In this document: positions 22,066 to 34,800 of the stretch, in pieces
How positions within the stretch are numbered: the first letter of the stretch is position 1
Layout: the number at the start of each line of letters is the position of its first letter
Assembly (NCBI GenBank): GCA_001599915.1
Contig: BCIG01000006.1
Coordinates: 124,001-188,000 of the forward strand
DNA from: Symbiotaphrina buchneri
Lineage: Eukaryota > Ascomycota > Symbiotaphrinales > Symbiotaphrinaceae
Reading direction: 5' to 3'
Length of the DNA: 64,000 nucleotides
Position numbers and translations under genes: made by a program
Notes under the pieces: model-generated
Databases searched by the model: none
What the model saw: the letters and a program-made list of their open reading frames with translations, nothing else
Told to the model about the DNA's origin: nothing

Positions 22066-24859
22066 ATGGCCGAGCCGTATCCGAAGCTGGGTGCAACGTT
22101 CGTCCCTGGGGGAGCCGACGACTTTTATATACCCGAACTGGTATCTCCAGCTCCACAAAGGTAAGCATGGAGTGCGGCTTAGTCGATGGATACTTGTTGC
22201 CAGTGAAAGTGGACCAAGTGCTCACGGTTTTCTCACGCAGGGTTATGCCTGAAGTTCCCGAGCAGATACAGGAGAACTTGGCACATCTCGAACTTGAGGC
22301 CAACAACCCTCGGCCACAACAACGATCAGACTCCATTGGACGATCTGCTCCATCTGAGCAACCGTCTCCCCCAATCCCCCAATACACCTACGATGCTGGC
22401 GGATATCCTAACCAAGGCGCACCTACTTCCGCATATACGCCTAGCTCAACATACTCGAGTTATGAAGCTCCCACCAGCGCCTACCCCCCAATATCTTCGG
22501 TGGATGGAGTACCGCCAGGGAGCACCTTGTTGAATGGTGAGCAAGGTCATGATCGAGGACAAGACTATGGAAACATACATCCTAATTTACATGCGAACTA
22601 CGAACCACCACCATTCTCGCCTTTCCCTGTTCTTCTCAGTCGTCCGGCAAACGTACCTCTGAGCGATGACGAGAAAGAAGGGAATCTTGAACAGGCCCGG
22701 GTGGCTGTTCTGACCTCGAATGACCCCGAAATGCAGTTGAGCTGGGCACAAGACGCACTTTCATACGTAGAGGTATCTATACAGCACGAGCTGCGCATCT
22801 CAGAAAACGAGCCACCTCGTCCTTGCACGCCACAGGTAGAACACCAACTACGGGTGGATGCCATGAACATTGTGTCTTTCCTTGCCGAGCAGCATCATCC
22901 AAAGGCTGAGTTCATGAAAGGAATGTGGCTCGAGTTTGGAAAGTTTGGTTATCGTGTGGACAAGAAAGAGGCATTCAGATGCTATACCAGAGCCGCTGAG
23001 AAGGGTTATGCCCGTGCAGAATACAGGATCGGCATGCAATACGAAAGTACTAATGATTCGGTAAAGGCTGTCAAACATTACCAGCGAGGAGTACAGCTGG
23101 GCGATTCGGCTTCTAATTACCGTTTGGGGATGATGTTGCTACTTGGGCAACATGGGCAGAAACAAGACTATGCTCAGGGTGTACGCCTGATCAAGCTGGC
23201 TGCCGACACTGCCGATGAGAACGCGCCACAAGGAGCTTATGTTTACGGCATGCTACTCGCTAATGAGCTTCCCCAAGTTTCAATACCCAAAGAATACTTA
23301 CCTTACGATCCCTACGCCGCAAGAGGCTATATCGAAAAGGCGGCATACCTTGGCTTTGCAAAAGCTCAACTGAAGATGGGTCAAGCTTATGAGCTCTGCC
23401 AGTTGGGCTGCGATTTCAATCCTGCCTACTCGCTGCATTATAACGCTTTAGCGTCTAGGCAAGGTGAAGTGGAAGCCGACCTTGCCATCAGCAAATGGTT
23501 CTTATGTGGGCACGAGGGTGTCTTCCAGAAGAACGAAGAACTCGCATATACATACGCACGAAGGGCGGCATACGGTGGACTCGCTACTGCTGAGTTTGCC
23601 ATGGGTTACTTCTATGAGATCGGAATCTACGTGGCCGTCGACCTCAAGCAAGCAACAAGTTGGTATGAGCGGGCTGCAGAGCACGGTAATACAGATGCTG
23701 TTGGTCGAATTGAGAGCATTTCTCGAGCGAATACTCTTTCGAGAAAAGATCATGAGACAGTGGGCATTGCTCGGATCAAATCAACCTACGGCTCACAACG
23801 AGGGAAAAGGCCTGAAAGATTCAGAACACCAGCTCCGCCTCTGCCAACGATCTCCGACGAACCAGCTATTGATATGCCTGACCCTTCGGCTCCTGTACGC
23901 CCGCATTCTTCAAGTGTCGCTAGCCTCAACCAACCCTTTCTCAACCCAGCTGTCGTGTCCCGCCCACCTAGCGTTCGCCCTTCTTCTACCGCTCCTTACC
24001 CTCTAGAGGATGGGCCTCCTCTAGGCGGTGTCAGACCAGGAACGTCTACTGGCTTCATACGTCCTGATCTTCGACCTTCATCTGCTTTTGGAATCAATCC
24101 GAATCTGCGCCCGACAACAGCTGCGCCCGGTGCTTTCCCTTCCGGTGGTCGTTATCCCTCCGGGCCAGGCCCTGGTCCTATTCGTCCATCTACCAGTATG
24201 GACAATGTCTATGCTAGTTCAGGCGCGGGGGGACCAGGTAATCGCGTCGCCTCTGGAGGGCCAGGTCTACAGCCCTATCGCCAGCCGATTTCTGCTGCAG
24301 TAGGAGCCGGTCGGGGTGGACCTGGCACTCCTTCTGAGCAAAACCAACCTTCACGCATCAACATTGGCTACATTGCTCCGCTCGAAACGAGGACGGAAAC
24401 GAGGAATAGACTTCAAAAATCCGCACCTGGAAATACTAATCTCGATAAACCCCAGCCCTCTGTACCTACATCCATGCCTGCAGACCACGTCTCCCGATCT
24501 CGCACGCCAGGCATGCCACATTCCCAAAGCGTCCCAAGTGGTCTGCGCTCCTCATCTCAACCGCCTCGCGGCTCTAGTCCTGCAACCGGCGTGGATGGCA
24601 GGCATGGAAGTGTCCCGGATGTGTCTCGTTACACACTGACGGACTCCCCTGCTCCACTGAAAATACCACCCTCACAAACTCCGGAGAGGCTAGGTGGTGC
24701 TTCCACCACGCCAAAACCAGCTGGATTACCTGGGAAGGGTCCGAAGACTTTTGAAGAAATGGGTATAGCCCCTTCGAAGCATGAGAGCGATTGTGCAAGT
24801 CTAGAATTTCCCTACGACGCACGTCGCAAGCACTGACAATGGCATAGGCTTTAATGTAA
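22066..24859 (+). CDS. Skt5/Chs4-like chitin synthase activator (Sel1 repeats)
   Basis: This is a Sel1-repeat activator of class IV (Chs3-type) chitin synthase, acting at the plasma membrane or septum. The model is 22066..22160, 22241..24794, 24848..24859, giving 886 aa. Residues 1-170 or so are Pro/Ser/Tyr-rich. About seven Sel1-like repeats follow (for example AFRCYTRAAEKGYARAEYRIG, ARGYIEKAAYLGFAKAQLKMG, ATSWYERAAEHGNTDAVGRI). The last 300 residues are Pro/Ser/Gly-rich and disordered. The end is KTFEEMGIAPSKHESDC. If the frame is read on, it runs 14 more codons to TGA 24834-24836 without a known motif. Removing a 53-bp GC-AG intron (24795-24847) instead gives C-A-L-M-stop, a CaaX prenylation box, as in yeast Skt5. 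The 80-bp first intron restores APQR-VMPEV. Divergent from CHL1. Confidence 0.9.
24795..24847 (+). other. Putative GC-AG intron creating a CaaX box
   Basis: The donor is TGT|GCAAGT, the consensus for GC-type donors. A CTGAC branch-like site precedes the ATAG acceptor. Splicing joins GAT TGT to GCT TTA ATG TAA, ending the protein in CALM. Confidence 0.7.
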
Positions 24860-25299
24860 TGCATTTGAGAATTGAACCTTGCATAAGTGTTGGACAGCGC
24901 GCATAGCGTTCATTATTAATGACATAAAGTCTGGCATATTGCATTGGGGAACCTAGCGATTGCATGATCCGGCTTTTGTATTACCGTAGGTATCATGCAT
25001 ATGTTTTGTTAGCATGAATGTTTTTCATCTACGAAAGATGTCTTAGAATGGAGTCAAGATCAAATCATCTGTCAGCTAAATCATTTCCTTATGTGTTGGC
25101 ATTGATTAAGGTAGGTAGTCTTGCATTGTTTACGCCCCTTGTTGATGTGGCGATAAAGTTTCCTGCGTCACTGAGCAGCTCCTAGCCTAAAGTCCTCTTA
25201 GTCAAAACAACCTCCACGATCTCACTCATTCACAGCCCGCATTCACATCACCTTGCACGATTTCTTGTCACGCTCCTGAGGATCCATACTGTGAATGCA
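24860..25299. other. Intergenic region, SKT5-like to HOP2
   Basis: This 440-bp region is AT-richer than the flanking genes. It presumably carries a 3' UTR and the HOP2 promoter. No gene or clear motif is seen. Confidence 0.5.
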
Positions 25300-26431
25300 A
25301 TGGCTCCCCGCAAAGAGAAGACGGAGAAACCAACCTCCGACCAAGGTGAGCTTAGCCGGCACAGGGTCATTTGCTCAGCAGCCCGCTCACAGTTCTACCA
25401 GCGGTCGATATGATCCTCGATTACCTCCGTAAGTGGCAACGTAGTGCAAGTGTGCTTCAGGAGGCATGACTGACTGGGGATTCGGTGGCAGGCAAGCAGA
25501 AGTGTGTGCTCTCCCCCACTGGTCCCGAGTTCGATGATCGTAGCAATTGTCACGCTCACGACATGTTTCAGTCGCCCTTATTCTGTGAGTAATTTCTGGG
25601 GGCTGCTCTGCGGCAATGCAGGTTACGGGCTTTGGTTGGAGTGCTGACTCTGTGTGGTGAAGGCGACGGATATTTCGGCCAATCTGCACAACAAGGTGAC
25701 AAAAAGTATTAAGTTTCAACCGAGCCAGTGACTTCCATGAAACGTGCTGATTCTTCCTCAGCCGCTGCAGCCAAGATCCTGAAGGAGATGCACGAGCGGA
25801 AGGAGATCGAGGGCAAGAGTGCTGGTAAGTCCGACTTTCCCCTTCCTTGCAGTACCGGATGCTACTATAGCTCCTTCTAACACGTATTCCTGCAACAGGA
25901 AAGCAAATAATCTACCACTGCCTTCAGGTTGCGCCTGCTCTCCTGTTCTCTGCTTCAGTAAACTCACCAAAGCCCATAGGACACCTCCGACATCTCCACA
26001 CCCGAAGCACTCGCCTCTCTCGACACCTCGATCCAGACGCTGCGGGACGAGATCAGCACTCTCAAATCCAGCGAAAAGACGCTCAAAGGCACGCTCTCCA
26101 CGCTGAGCGCCACCATCTCATCCCACGACCTGCGCGAGTCCGTCCACGAGCTCGAGCTCGAGAAGAAGCGGCTGGCGGAACGGCTGGCCCCGCTGCAGGC
26201 CGGAGAAGCGGCGCTGGTGAGTGTGGAGGAGAAGCAGCGCGTCGAGGGGGAGTGGAGTGCTGCTAAGGGCGTGATGGAGAGGAGACGGGCGATTGTGAGA
26301 GATGTGTGGGGGGTGGTCTGCGAGGCGTATCAGGGCGATAGGAAGGAGTTGGCGGTAAGTTGTCTTTTGAAAGGGAGGACGTGCCTGATAGAGACTTGAT
26401 ATAGGAGAGATTGGGCCTGGATGATGACTGA
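25300..26431 (+). CDS. HOP2: Hop2/TBPIP meiotic recombination protein
   Basis: Hop2 partners Mnd1 to promote Dmc1/Rad51 strand invasion between homologues in meiosis. The model is 25300..25345, 25402..25428, 25492..25501, 25572..25584, 25663..25705, 25762..25824, 25899..25927, 25980..26354, 26405..26431, giving 210 aa from nine exons. The N-terminal winged helix is the diagnostic part: MILDYLRKQNRPYSATDIS, NLHNKVTKTAAAKILKEM, KEIEGKSAGKQIIYHCLQ. A long coiled coil rich in Leu, Glu and Lys follows, and the protein ends RLGLDDD. Exon 3 is 10 nt and exon 4 is 13 nt; all phases join exactly. A second in-frame acceptor 9 nt earlier for exon 2 (after 25392) would add three residues. The donor after exon 3 (GTGTGT) is weak. 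No individual motif-level regulation is evident. Confidence 0.92.
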
Positions 26432-27963
26432 AAATTGTGAGAAATGGTTCTGCTGGGCTTGATGCGGTGGAAGTCTTGCGAGAATACCATGTCTGGTCCC
26501 CTGTTCGGGCGTGCTTGACGGCTGTTGTCGGAAGTTTATGAGATTGATGGAATGCCACAGAGCTGTCCTTGGCTACTTTAGATATGCTGATCTGCATAAA
26601 GTTTCCTGCAGGGGGAAATCCTATTAACTCTTGTGAAGACTATGTGTTGTTGCACAGCGCTTGTGGGGTTGGCCCCCTATTGCTTAACTAGGCGAGCTCA
26701 GGGGTATCTTTCGCGACCTTGCTGGACGTGATCGTGAGATAAGATAAGAGAACACAATTCACTCGATAAAGGCAACTACGAAGTATACAATACTACACCG
26801 TACCCATATAGAACAATCAACGTAGCAACCAGGAGCACAGTAAGCTTGATCAAAGGAACGTGCATTTGTATTACGGAGACCCTGTGACTGTGACATTCGG
26901 AGGCCTGTTTCTTTGAGGCCGATGCAGGCCGAGATTTCAGCGGCGCGCGTGCCTTCTGGATTGAACAGGTCAAATGGACATCCTGAGCAGTCAGCTGGCT
27001 GCTCCACTCCAGTCATCTATGACTGGACATGAAACGATGCGCGACGGAGTCACTGGAAATACGCGGGAGCAGAGAGCACTCTCTACGATTCTACCTGCAT
27101 GCTCATGTGCCCCGAGCACCTGCACGTTGTTGCTCTCATGCACAAAGGGCCAGCTTCCGCAGTTTGGCCTTCAACATAATGCACTTGCTGCGCAAACCCA
27201 CTGAATGATATTTTTGCGAGAATGCCAGAGCCAGGCTGGACTCTACTTGTCTCTGCCGATACAACTTCACCCTCATGCAGAGTTATCTGTACCTATCTTA
27301 AGGCACACTCCGCCTGGTCTGGTTAGCCAATCTGGGGGGTGCTGTCGCTGCAGCAGATAAACGTCCCGATAACTGCATTTGCGTATAAGCGCACTTGGCG
27401 CTTCATGTACTCAAACAATCCGAGGCTTCCTACACGCAGCTCACACGATCACTGTTGGTGAAGTGCTTTCCTCCGGCATCGTCGACCCTTCACATTATTC
27501 TCCTCTTGACTTCGTGTCGAGGTGCAAAGGCTTCACAGCAGATCCGTTCGCATTGACCCGCCCAATAACGATATCGCCCGGTATCGCGCTTGACTCTTAT
27601 TGGTTGGTGCACGGTCCACTTTCACCGAAGATTGACCCTGGAGCCAGGGCACACGCTGTTGGTCGTCGGGAAGGTGCAGCGAGAGTCGAGTTTTGCGCCC
27701 TGAGAAAGGCTCCATACCGGACCCGCGAATTGGCCACGAGTCTCATCGCTGTCAGCGCCGGTCTGTGTTGTGCAAATACAAAATTGTTGTCAGAATAGAG
27801 TGAACTTGGCGCCTCGTACTGCCAAACGTTCCGTTGACTGAAAAGGGATTGCCGATTCAGGGTCGCGAATATTTAGGAACGCTTGGCTCGTCGCGGCGGA
27901 GGTGCCATTATTCGAACGAGTCCCACTACCTATCAAGGCGCAATCACCCCTCACCGCAACGAT
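26432..27963. other. Intergenic region, HOP2 to CCCH gene
   Basis: This is 1.5 kb without a supportable gene. It contains scattered short open frames of 60-140 codons with no family resemblance. It presumably carries the promoter of the CCCH gene. Confidence 0.5.
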
Positions 27964-29957
27964 ATGAGCGATCCTCAATCCGCGGCAGCCCCTCTGTTGC
28001 GCAATGGTATGCAGCGTCGGATATCAGAGGACTTCAGAGGCGTCGATATCACCGCTGCAACAATGTTTCCAGGCGGCAATATACCTCCCCCTTCGGGCAG
28101 ATCGTCGAGTCAGGCCATGAACGGCCAATCACGAAATGTGTCGGCCATGGGCGGACATCCCGGGTTCGAGGGACCCAGGAGTCCTCCAAACAGCAAGAGT
28201 GAGTCCTCCTGTTGCATGATATACTTGCTATCGCAAAGTTGCTGAGATTGTCACCCTTAGACACGTCGCACGTGCCCTGTAAATTCTTCAGACAAGGCAC
28301 ATGTCAAGCAGGCAAGGCTTGCCCATTCTCACACTCTCTGGACCCCTCTACGGAGACGGCTCCCTGTAAATACTTTGCAAAGGTGCGATCGACCTGACCT
28401 TGCGGACAACGGCACTGCCGCTCATCTTCACCCCTCCATCTCCAATAGCGACTAATAAAGGGATAGGGCAACTGCAAGTTCGGAGCGAAATGCGCGTTGG
28501 CACATATCCTTCCGGACGGGAGACGCGTGAATAAGCCAAATCTTATGTATGCCAGCGGTCATCTCAACCTTGGAGGCCGCATCCATCCTCAAGCCTACCA
28601 TAACCACGACTCAGCCCTGGCGAATTCGCTCCTTACACAACAAGCAAACATGACCTCTCCGACATTTCCTCATCCGTATCAGTATTCAGGTCAAGATGAA
28701 CTGAATGGTTTGCCGAATCTTGGCAATGGTGAGAATATTTCCCTGACGGAAACGGGACTCGGTTCGCATCCTGGATCGAATTACGGTTCACCTCGAGACG
28801 AGTCACGACTGCCCATGTCACCACTCGCCAAAGGTCTAAGTGCCCTTGATGCACCCTTGCCTGCATCATTCGATAGCCAGGGTATTTCTTGGATTGCGCG
28901 GCATGGGCCCGTTGCAGCGTCTGTACCGTCAAAGTTTGGTCTCGATTCACCTCCGCATTCTCTTACACAGAAGCCTGGCCCTACCTCGGATGCGTTGAAA
29001 AGTCTCCATGACTCTGCGTTTGGCAATGACCATTCGAGCAGATTCAATGGTTTTGCTTCCTCACCACCAGCAGGCAGTGAAGAGTTTGTAGGCCAGCGCA
29101 TAATGCATTCTCAAAGATACACAAGGTCGAAGATGCTTTCCGCTAGTTTGCCTCGACCGACAGCTGCGGATGATTGGGACAGCAATTTCACATTTGAGGA
29201 AGATTTCATTCCGAACAGCCTCCACGAACTGCTGACCCCACAAGAAAAGATGCGGAGGTTTTCACGCACCGAGGATGACAGCGGAAGTCAGCATCTGAGC
29301 ATGAGTGGCTTTGGCACACCTGGTGAAGCCTCGAGCAAGGTCGGCTCGCCTTCGACAGCGAGCCCTTCCAGATTTGGGGCTTTATTCAGCAGGCAACAGC
29401 AGCAAAAGAAAGATGATGAAAGTTTATCTTCTACTCCAGGGCTAGGTCATGTGGGCTCTCCTCTTCGAAATTCGTCGTTGCATCCAGGCGCGAGCCCTAG
29501 TCTTCGGGCTGTCAATCGTCCTGCCTCTGGCGATATCTCTCCTTTCTTTGCATCTCCACCGCGCCAGTCTTCCATGTCGATGATATCACAACAGCTGCAA
29601 CGGACCCGCCTTGCACGTGCCGAATCTTCTGAGAGTGCGTCTGGCATCTATCATCCGGGATCTGCTTGACACCTGTCGGCAGGAAATCCGAGCGGTAGGC
29701 TAGATCGTGCAGTCTCATCTTCCAGTATCGGGCTCTCCGTACCATCAATCGACGAGGAACATACCGATACAGTCTTCTCAATGGAAGAAGAGGAGGACAG
29801 TAGGCGCTACAGCGGCGGCTGGAACTACCCGGTCGGAGGCCGCTCGCCTCGTATTGGTCCCATTGGGGATAGAAGGGGGAGTGCTGTCACCCAGGAGACG
29901 AAAGACAGCAAAGACTACGTGCGCGGACTGGAGTCGCTTTCCCTCAATGGCCGATAG
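27964..29957 (+). CDS. Tandem CCCH zinc-finger protein (Lee1-like)
   Basis: This is a probable RNA-binding protein. The model is 27964..28198, 28261..28382, 28467..29634, 29683..29957, giving 599 aa. Two CCCH fingers of spacing C-X7-C-X5-C-X3-H lie back to back at about residues 85-135: CKFFRQGTCQAGKACPFSH and CKYFAKGNCKFGAKCALAH. The intron between 28382 and 28467 falls inside the second finger. The rest is Ser/Pro/Gly-rich and disordered, with an acidic segment EEEEDSRR near the end. The last intron (48 bp, GTGCGT..GGCAG) is needed to extend the frame to SKDYVRGLESLSLNGR; without it the protein would stop at GSA. The finger spacing and position fit yeast Lee1 and filamentous orthologues. 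RNA target and location are not visible. Confidence 0.88.
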
Positions 29958-30666
29958 ACCGTTCGCAGCATTTGTTCATGAATAATGACACGAGAAAAGC
30001 AAGCTCTACATGCGGTTATAATGACTCAGATAGATCGGCCATAGAAGCTATGGCTCTATATGCTTCAAAAGAAAACAAAAATTGCACAGACTCTTATGGC
30101 GTCGAGGTTTCATGGATGTGGAGCAAGTTATTGGCGTTGAGGCCAGAAGGTCGAAGTTCAGGTCATTGTTCATTTTTGTGGTCAATCCACCAGTTGAGGA
30201 GTAGAGTACGGGGTGCTTTTGTAGGGATGTCGATTTTAAGGTTGGCTTGTTATGTGGTTCCTGGCTCATACTTGAGGGAAATGGTGTTCATGTGGCCAGT
30301 TGAGATTGGTATCATGTGCTTACCAGGTAGGCACCTAGTCATAGATCATATATGCCTTGTGTTACGGCCTGTTGGATAATACAGTCATTGATCTCCTGAA
30401 ATCGTGAACGCATAACTTCAATCAGCATGTTATCGATAAATTTACTTTTGCACTTAAAGAACTTGTTGGTGGTGGTTGTCAGAGCAAGTCGTCTCGCCCT
30501 TCACTATGCTGTCTTCGGTAAGCGAAGCTATTCCGCAACCCAAGCTGTGACGGTAGAGCCACCGACAGCCACGAACCTACAAGCAAGCAACGACCATAAC
30601 AACCACCGCATCTCACCCACCGTCCACCCTCACCTTCCGAACCCTCACTCTCTTCTCACTATCACC
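29958..30666. other. Intergenic region before RPN12
   Basis: The region is 709 bp. An in-frame ATG at 30427 could extend RPN12 by 80 residues, but this is more likely 5' UTR. No separate gene is seen. Confidence 0.5.
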
Positions 30667-31572
30667 ATGGCGGGCTCAAACGACCTAAACGCCATCCTCA
30701 AGCAGCTACATCAGACCCTCCAGTCGCACGACTACAGCACATCGACCAACCTGCTCTCACGGGCAAAGCTGCTGCTCCTACGCTCCAACGCTCTGATCCC
30801 CACCTCCTCCACACCCGCGCCCCTCCTCTCCACCGCACGCGAGATCCTGGAACTCGGGGCACTCGTATCGATCCGGCGGCAAGACCCGGAGTCCTTCACG
30901 CGGTACTTCCAGCAGCTGCAGCCGTTCTACGAGGCTTTGGGGGCGTCGTCGGGGTCGCCGTCGCGGCAGGAGCGCGGGCGGCAGAGCCAGATCACGGGCC
31001 TGTACCTGCTGCTGCTGCTGAGTCAGGGCGATTATGCGGGGTTTCATACGATCCTGGAGAGCCTCGAGGTCCAGGATTTTGAGCAAGACGAGTTTATTCA
31101 GTACCCTGTTAAGCTCGAGCAGTGGCTCATGGAGGGCTCCTATGATAAGGTCTGGCAGGCTACGAAGCATGATAGCGTCCCCAGTGAGGAGTACGCTGTC
31201 TTCTCGGATGTGGGTCCCCCCAGACCCATCTGGTTGCTTCTGTAAAAAAAGGAAAGGCGCAGTGTGGCTAATGTGTCGTCTGAACAGGTCCTCATCGGTA
31301 CCATCCGCTCAGAGATCGCGTCCTGCTCGGAAAAGGCATATACCTCTATCCCCATCACCAACGCCAAGAACCTGCTCTTCCTCGACAGCGAGGGCAGCGT
31401 GATACAGTTCGCCCAAGGCCGCGGCTGGTCGGTGCGTGAAGGACGGATCTTCTTCCCTGCAACGCAGGACCCCGTGGCAGTCAGCCCAGAGAAGAAGGAT
31501 ATCTTGGCCAACAGTGGGCAGGTCATCGAGCATACGCTTGGCTATTCTAGGGAGTTGGAGACGATTGTGTAG
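30667..31572 (+). CDS. RPN12: 26S proteasome regulatory subunit Rpn12
   Basis: Rpn12 is a non-ATPase lid subunit of the 19S proteasome cap. The model is 30667..31209, 31288..31572, giving 275 aa, which matches the family length. The N-terminal two-thirds is helical (YSTSTNLLSRAKLLLL, QSQITGLYLLLLLSQGDYAGFHTILESL). The C-terminal PCI/CSN8-like region includes GTIRSEIASCSEKAY, the winged-helix segment LFLDSEGSVIQFAQGRGWSV, and PVAVSPEKKDI. The 78-bp intron (GTGGGT donor) restores VFSD-VLIGTIR. A run of CTG codons at about 31006-31020 encodes five leucines. The start at 30667 gives the usual N-terminus; the frame is open to another ATG at 30427. The gene converges on alpha-COP. Confidence 0.96.
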
Positions 31573-31884
31573 TTCAGCGATAAGTCAAGCAGCGGGGTGG
31601 CCGTCAACGGTTGTAATATTACATAGATCACCATGGCAGAGAAGGCGTAGAGATCTAGTCGTTCTAAGCCATTCAACGATGCTTTACAGTGCTCAAAAGC
31701 TCGTCCATTTTCTCGCAGAAAGATCTCTATTTTGAATTCCTAAAGATCCGTGGACCCGCTAGTCATCCATTGCTTGCTATGTAAACACCATGCATTGCAT
31801 CTCACATCGCGACGTTCTCCGCCAATCCCTGATCGACCAGTGCCAGCGCAAAGGCCGGCCACTTCTCTTTTAAGGTGGAGACCA
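31573..31884. other. Convergent 3' intergenic region
   Basis: This 312-bp region lies between the RPN12 and alpha-COP stops. I see nothing beyond probable 3' UTRs. Confidence 0.5.
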
Positions 31885-34800
31885 TCAGACCCCCGAAACA
31901 AACAACCTAAAACCACTTGCAGGCGCTCCGATTTCCGCTACCTCGCAGACCCGGCACACCGAGCCCTTGTACTTGGAATGGTATTTGGACCCATCGAAGG
32001 CGCAAGTCACCGTCGGCGACCCATGGTAGATGGGAGTGTAGGAGGCAGCACAAATATCAAACTCGGCGAACTGATCGAATTCGATGTCGATCTTGTCCTG
32101 AGGGCTACGCTCGCACTGTGCTTTGATCTTACGTGCCTGGAAGGCGTCAGTAAATGCAGGGGACAACGTACTGTTCATCTTACCTGATCAAGCAATTTCG
32201 CTGAGCCACCGTTGGCTAGCATTCTATTCGCAAAGCTTAACGCAGACGAGTAGTTCTTGTTCTGGAAAGCAAGCTTCATGGCGGCCATAAGAGCCAGCTG
32301 GCGATGGGCGACTTCCAGCTTGGGAATGGTGAAGTATGCCGACAGCTCCAAGCTCCGTTTGAGGTTCGCCTCGTTGTTGGTAGGGATTGACCGACGATGG
32401 ACCTCCATTGCCATTGCCAGGGTGTATTCGGTCGCTGTTGAGATTATTTTCTTGGCCTGGAGCATATCAGCGGCGATATAATTGGAACGTAAGGGAATAG
32501 ATCTGACCTCAGTGACCTCCTGTTCAGATGATACAGCATTGACCAAGAGAGAGTGTAGAATCCGTTTGAAGATGGTCACGCCATCCTCCAACTTGTTGGA
32601 CCTCATGGCATTATAACCCTCCTGTAAGTCACCAGAAGCAATGGACTCCAGATCTCGTGGAATGATCGGTAGGACTTTCCTGGAATCTGTCTCGTCAACC
32701 GTTCTTCGAACGTAATTAACCAAGGGGGGCAGCTCGGCTGTTGCTGGAAGATAGGTCTTAGAGGCTTGATATATCTCTAAGAAGCGCGGCTTGAGAGGAG
32801 CAAAATCGACTGCGCCCACTTGCCGGTTGAGAAGCTGCATTGCAGTCTCGAAGGAACCGCCAGCAACATGGTCAGCCGCTATTGGTGAATTGCGAGCCCA
32901 TAGTTCGGCCTCGCTGCTTCCCGCTCCGCCCGCTTCAGCACTGTCGACGTTGACAAAATCACTTTCAGCTTCGACATTGATATCGTCTCCCATATCCCAA
33001 CCAGCGGCGTCTTCTTCATCCTCTTCTTCAAGATGACCGTTGCGAACTCCGGCGGAGACGTCTTCTTCCGCATCTTCATAGCCGAAACCATTTGCTGCAG
33101 GCATCTCGTCTTCCCCGCCTTCTATTTGGCCAAGGAGCGCTTTCTCGAAGAAAGAATGCGAAGCGGCCTTCACGGGCCAATTGGATCTGAATGTGGGTAC
33201 GACAGGTTTTGGGGGTTTGAGCGCTTGTCCAGTCGTGGCTGCAGTTATTTGATCCTCCGTCAGTCCGCATATCTCAAGGATAGATTGACATTCTTCCTCG
33301 AGCCCATTTGACTTGGCAGTCATATAGGCCAGAGGATCTGAATATATTAGTATAAGCATTCACCTTCAGGGCGCCGCACTTACATAGGTCGATTTCCTTA
33401 AACATCTCTATCCTGCTTTCGACGTCTCCCAGATAAAGCGCGTTTTGGAATCTGGAAGCAAAGTCACCGCGATGCTCGGCAATCTTGGCCATGCGCGATA
33501 GCTTCTCCTTGTCGCCGGTAGCAAGGTACAAGAATGACAGCTTATCGAAGCTTCGCAGCTTCTGATAAGCCATTTCGACGACCTGATGGTTACCGTGTGC
33601 CAATGCTTCAGTTCCTAGACGTTGCCACAATGTCGGCTTGTCCAATTGTCTCGCCATTTCCACGGCAACATCGAGATTTCCACACTCGATCGCCAATTCA
33701 AACCGCGTTTGAGGGTCTTGAACGAACTGCAGAGCTATCTCTGGATAGCCCTTCTTCTGGAGATAAGCTATAATACTTTGACCGACCAAGCTGGAAGTCT
33801 TGATTATTTGAAGCATCTCATCATAGTTCCTCTTTACGAGCGCAAGCTTGAACCGATACTCGGTGGGATCGATACTGAGGACCTTTGGCTTGGCCGCACG
33901 GTCAAGGCAATAGACATTACGAGCCTTAACTTTGACGAGATATACAGTTTGATCCAGGGTCCGCACAATTCCATTGTCACTGTTGCAAGTCAGCACTCAG
34001 TCAGATCAATATAGCATGCTGCTTACCCGTTGAGAAGAGAATATTTAATATGGTTCAATGTCGAATAGAGGAGTACACCAGTATCATCCCAGGCAGCACT
34101 CTTTATTCTTATCGTCTCGTGCAGCGAGCTCACTTGCTCCAGGGTTTTGGTCACAATGGTCACGTTGTGTTTGCTCAGCAGCGCAGCATACAACCCGTCG
34201 TTTGACCATACAACATACTTCACCCCACTAACAGAAAGCTCGGCCAAGTGCTTCTTCTGTTGTATGTCGTAGAGGACAACACTCGTAGGCGTTATGAGAA
34301 GAAGGCAGCCAGTACCGCCAAAATAAATCTCAGTTGTTCCAGAAGGGGGCTTGATAGTTTTGGTCGTAGAGTTGGAGAGATCCTTGATGTCAATCTGCTG
34401 GTTGGCTTGGTTGAAGACGGCGAAACGATTTCGGGCAACGAAAACAGCCGAATTGCCCTGACCACGCTTCGTGTCTGTTGGCTCCACAGCACCGGAAGCA
34501 TCTCTAGGCAGATTGATGAGCTCATAGACTCCACCATCGGCTGGGGACGTCACGAGGATTGCTCTTTCTGCAGGGTTGTAGGATAATGTACGTGGCGGAA
34601 CCCATGGGGAACCGAGCTTCTTCAGTGACAACATTGATGGCGAATCTGCGTTCTTCTGGAAATCGTAGCACCGCACCTGCTTGTCCTTTGTGATATAGAA
34701 GAGGCTGTTCTGATAGACACTTGATGCAGGTCGTTCTCGTTCAAGCTTGAAGACCATCACACCATTGTCGTGTCCAGCTGCGAATAGATTGATCTCTGGA

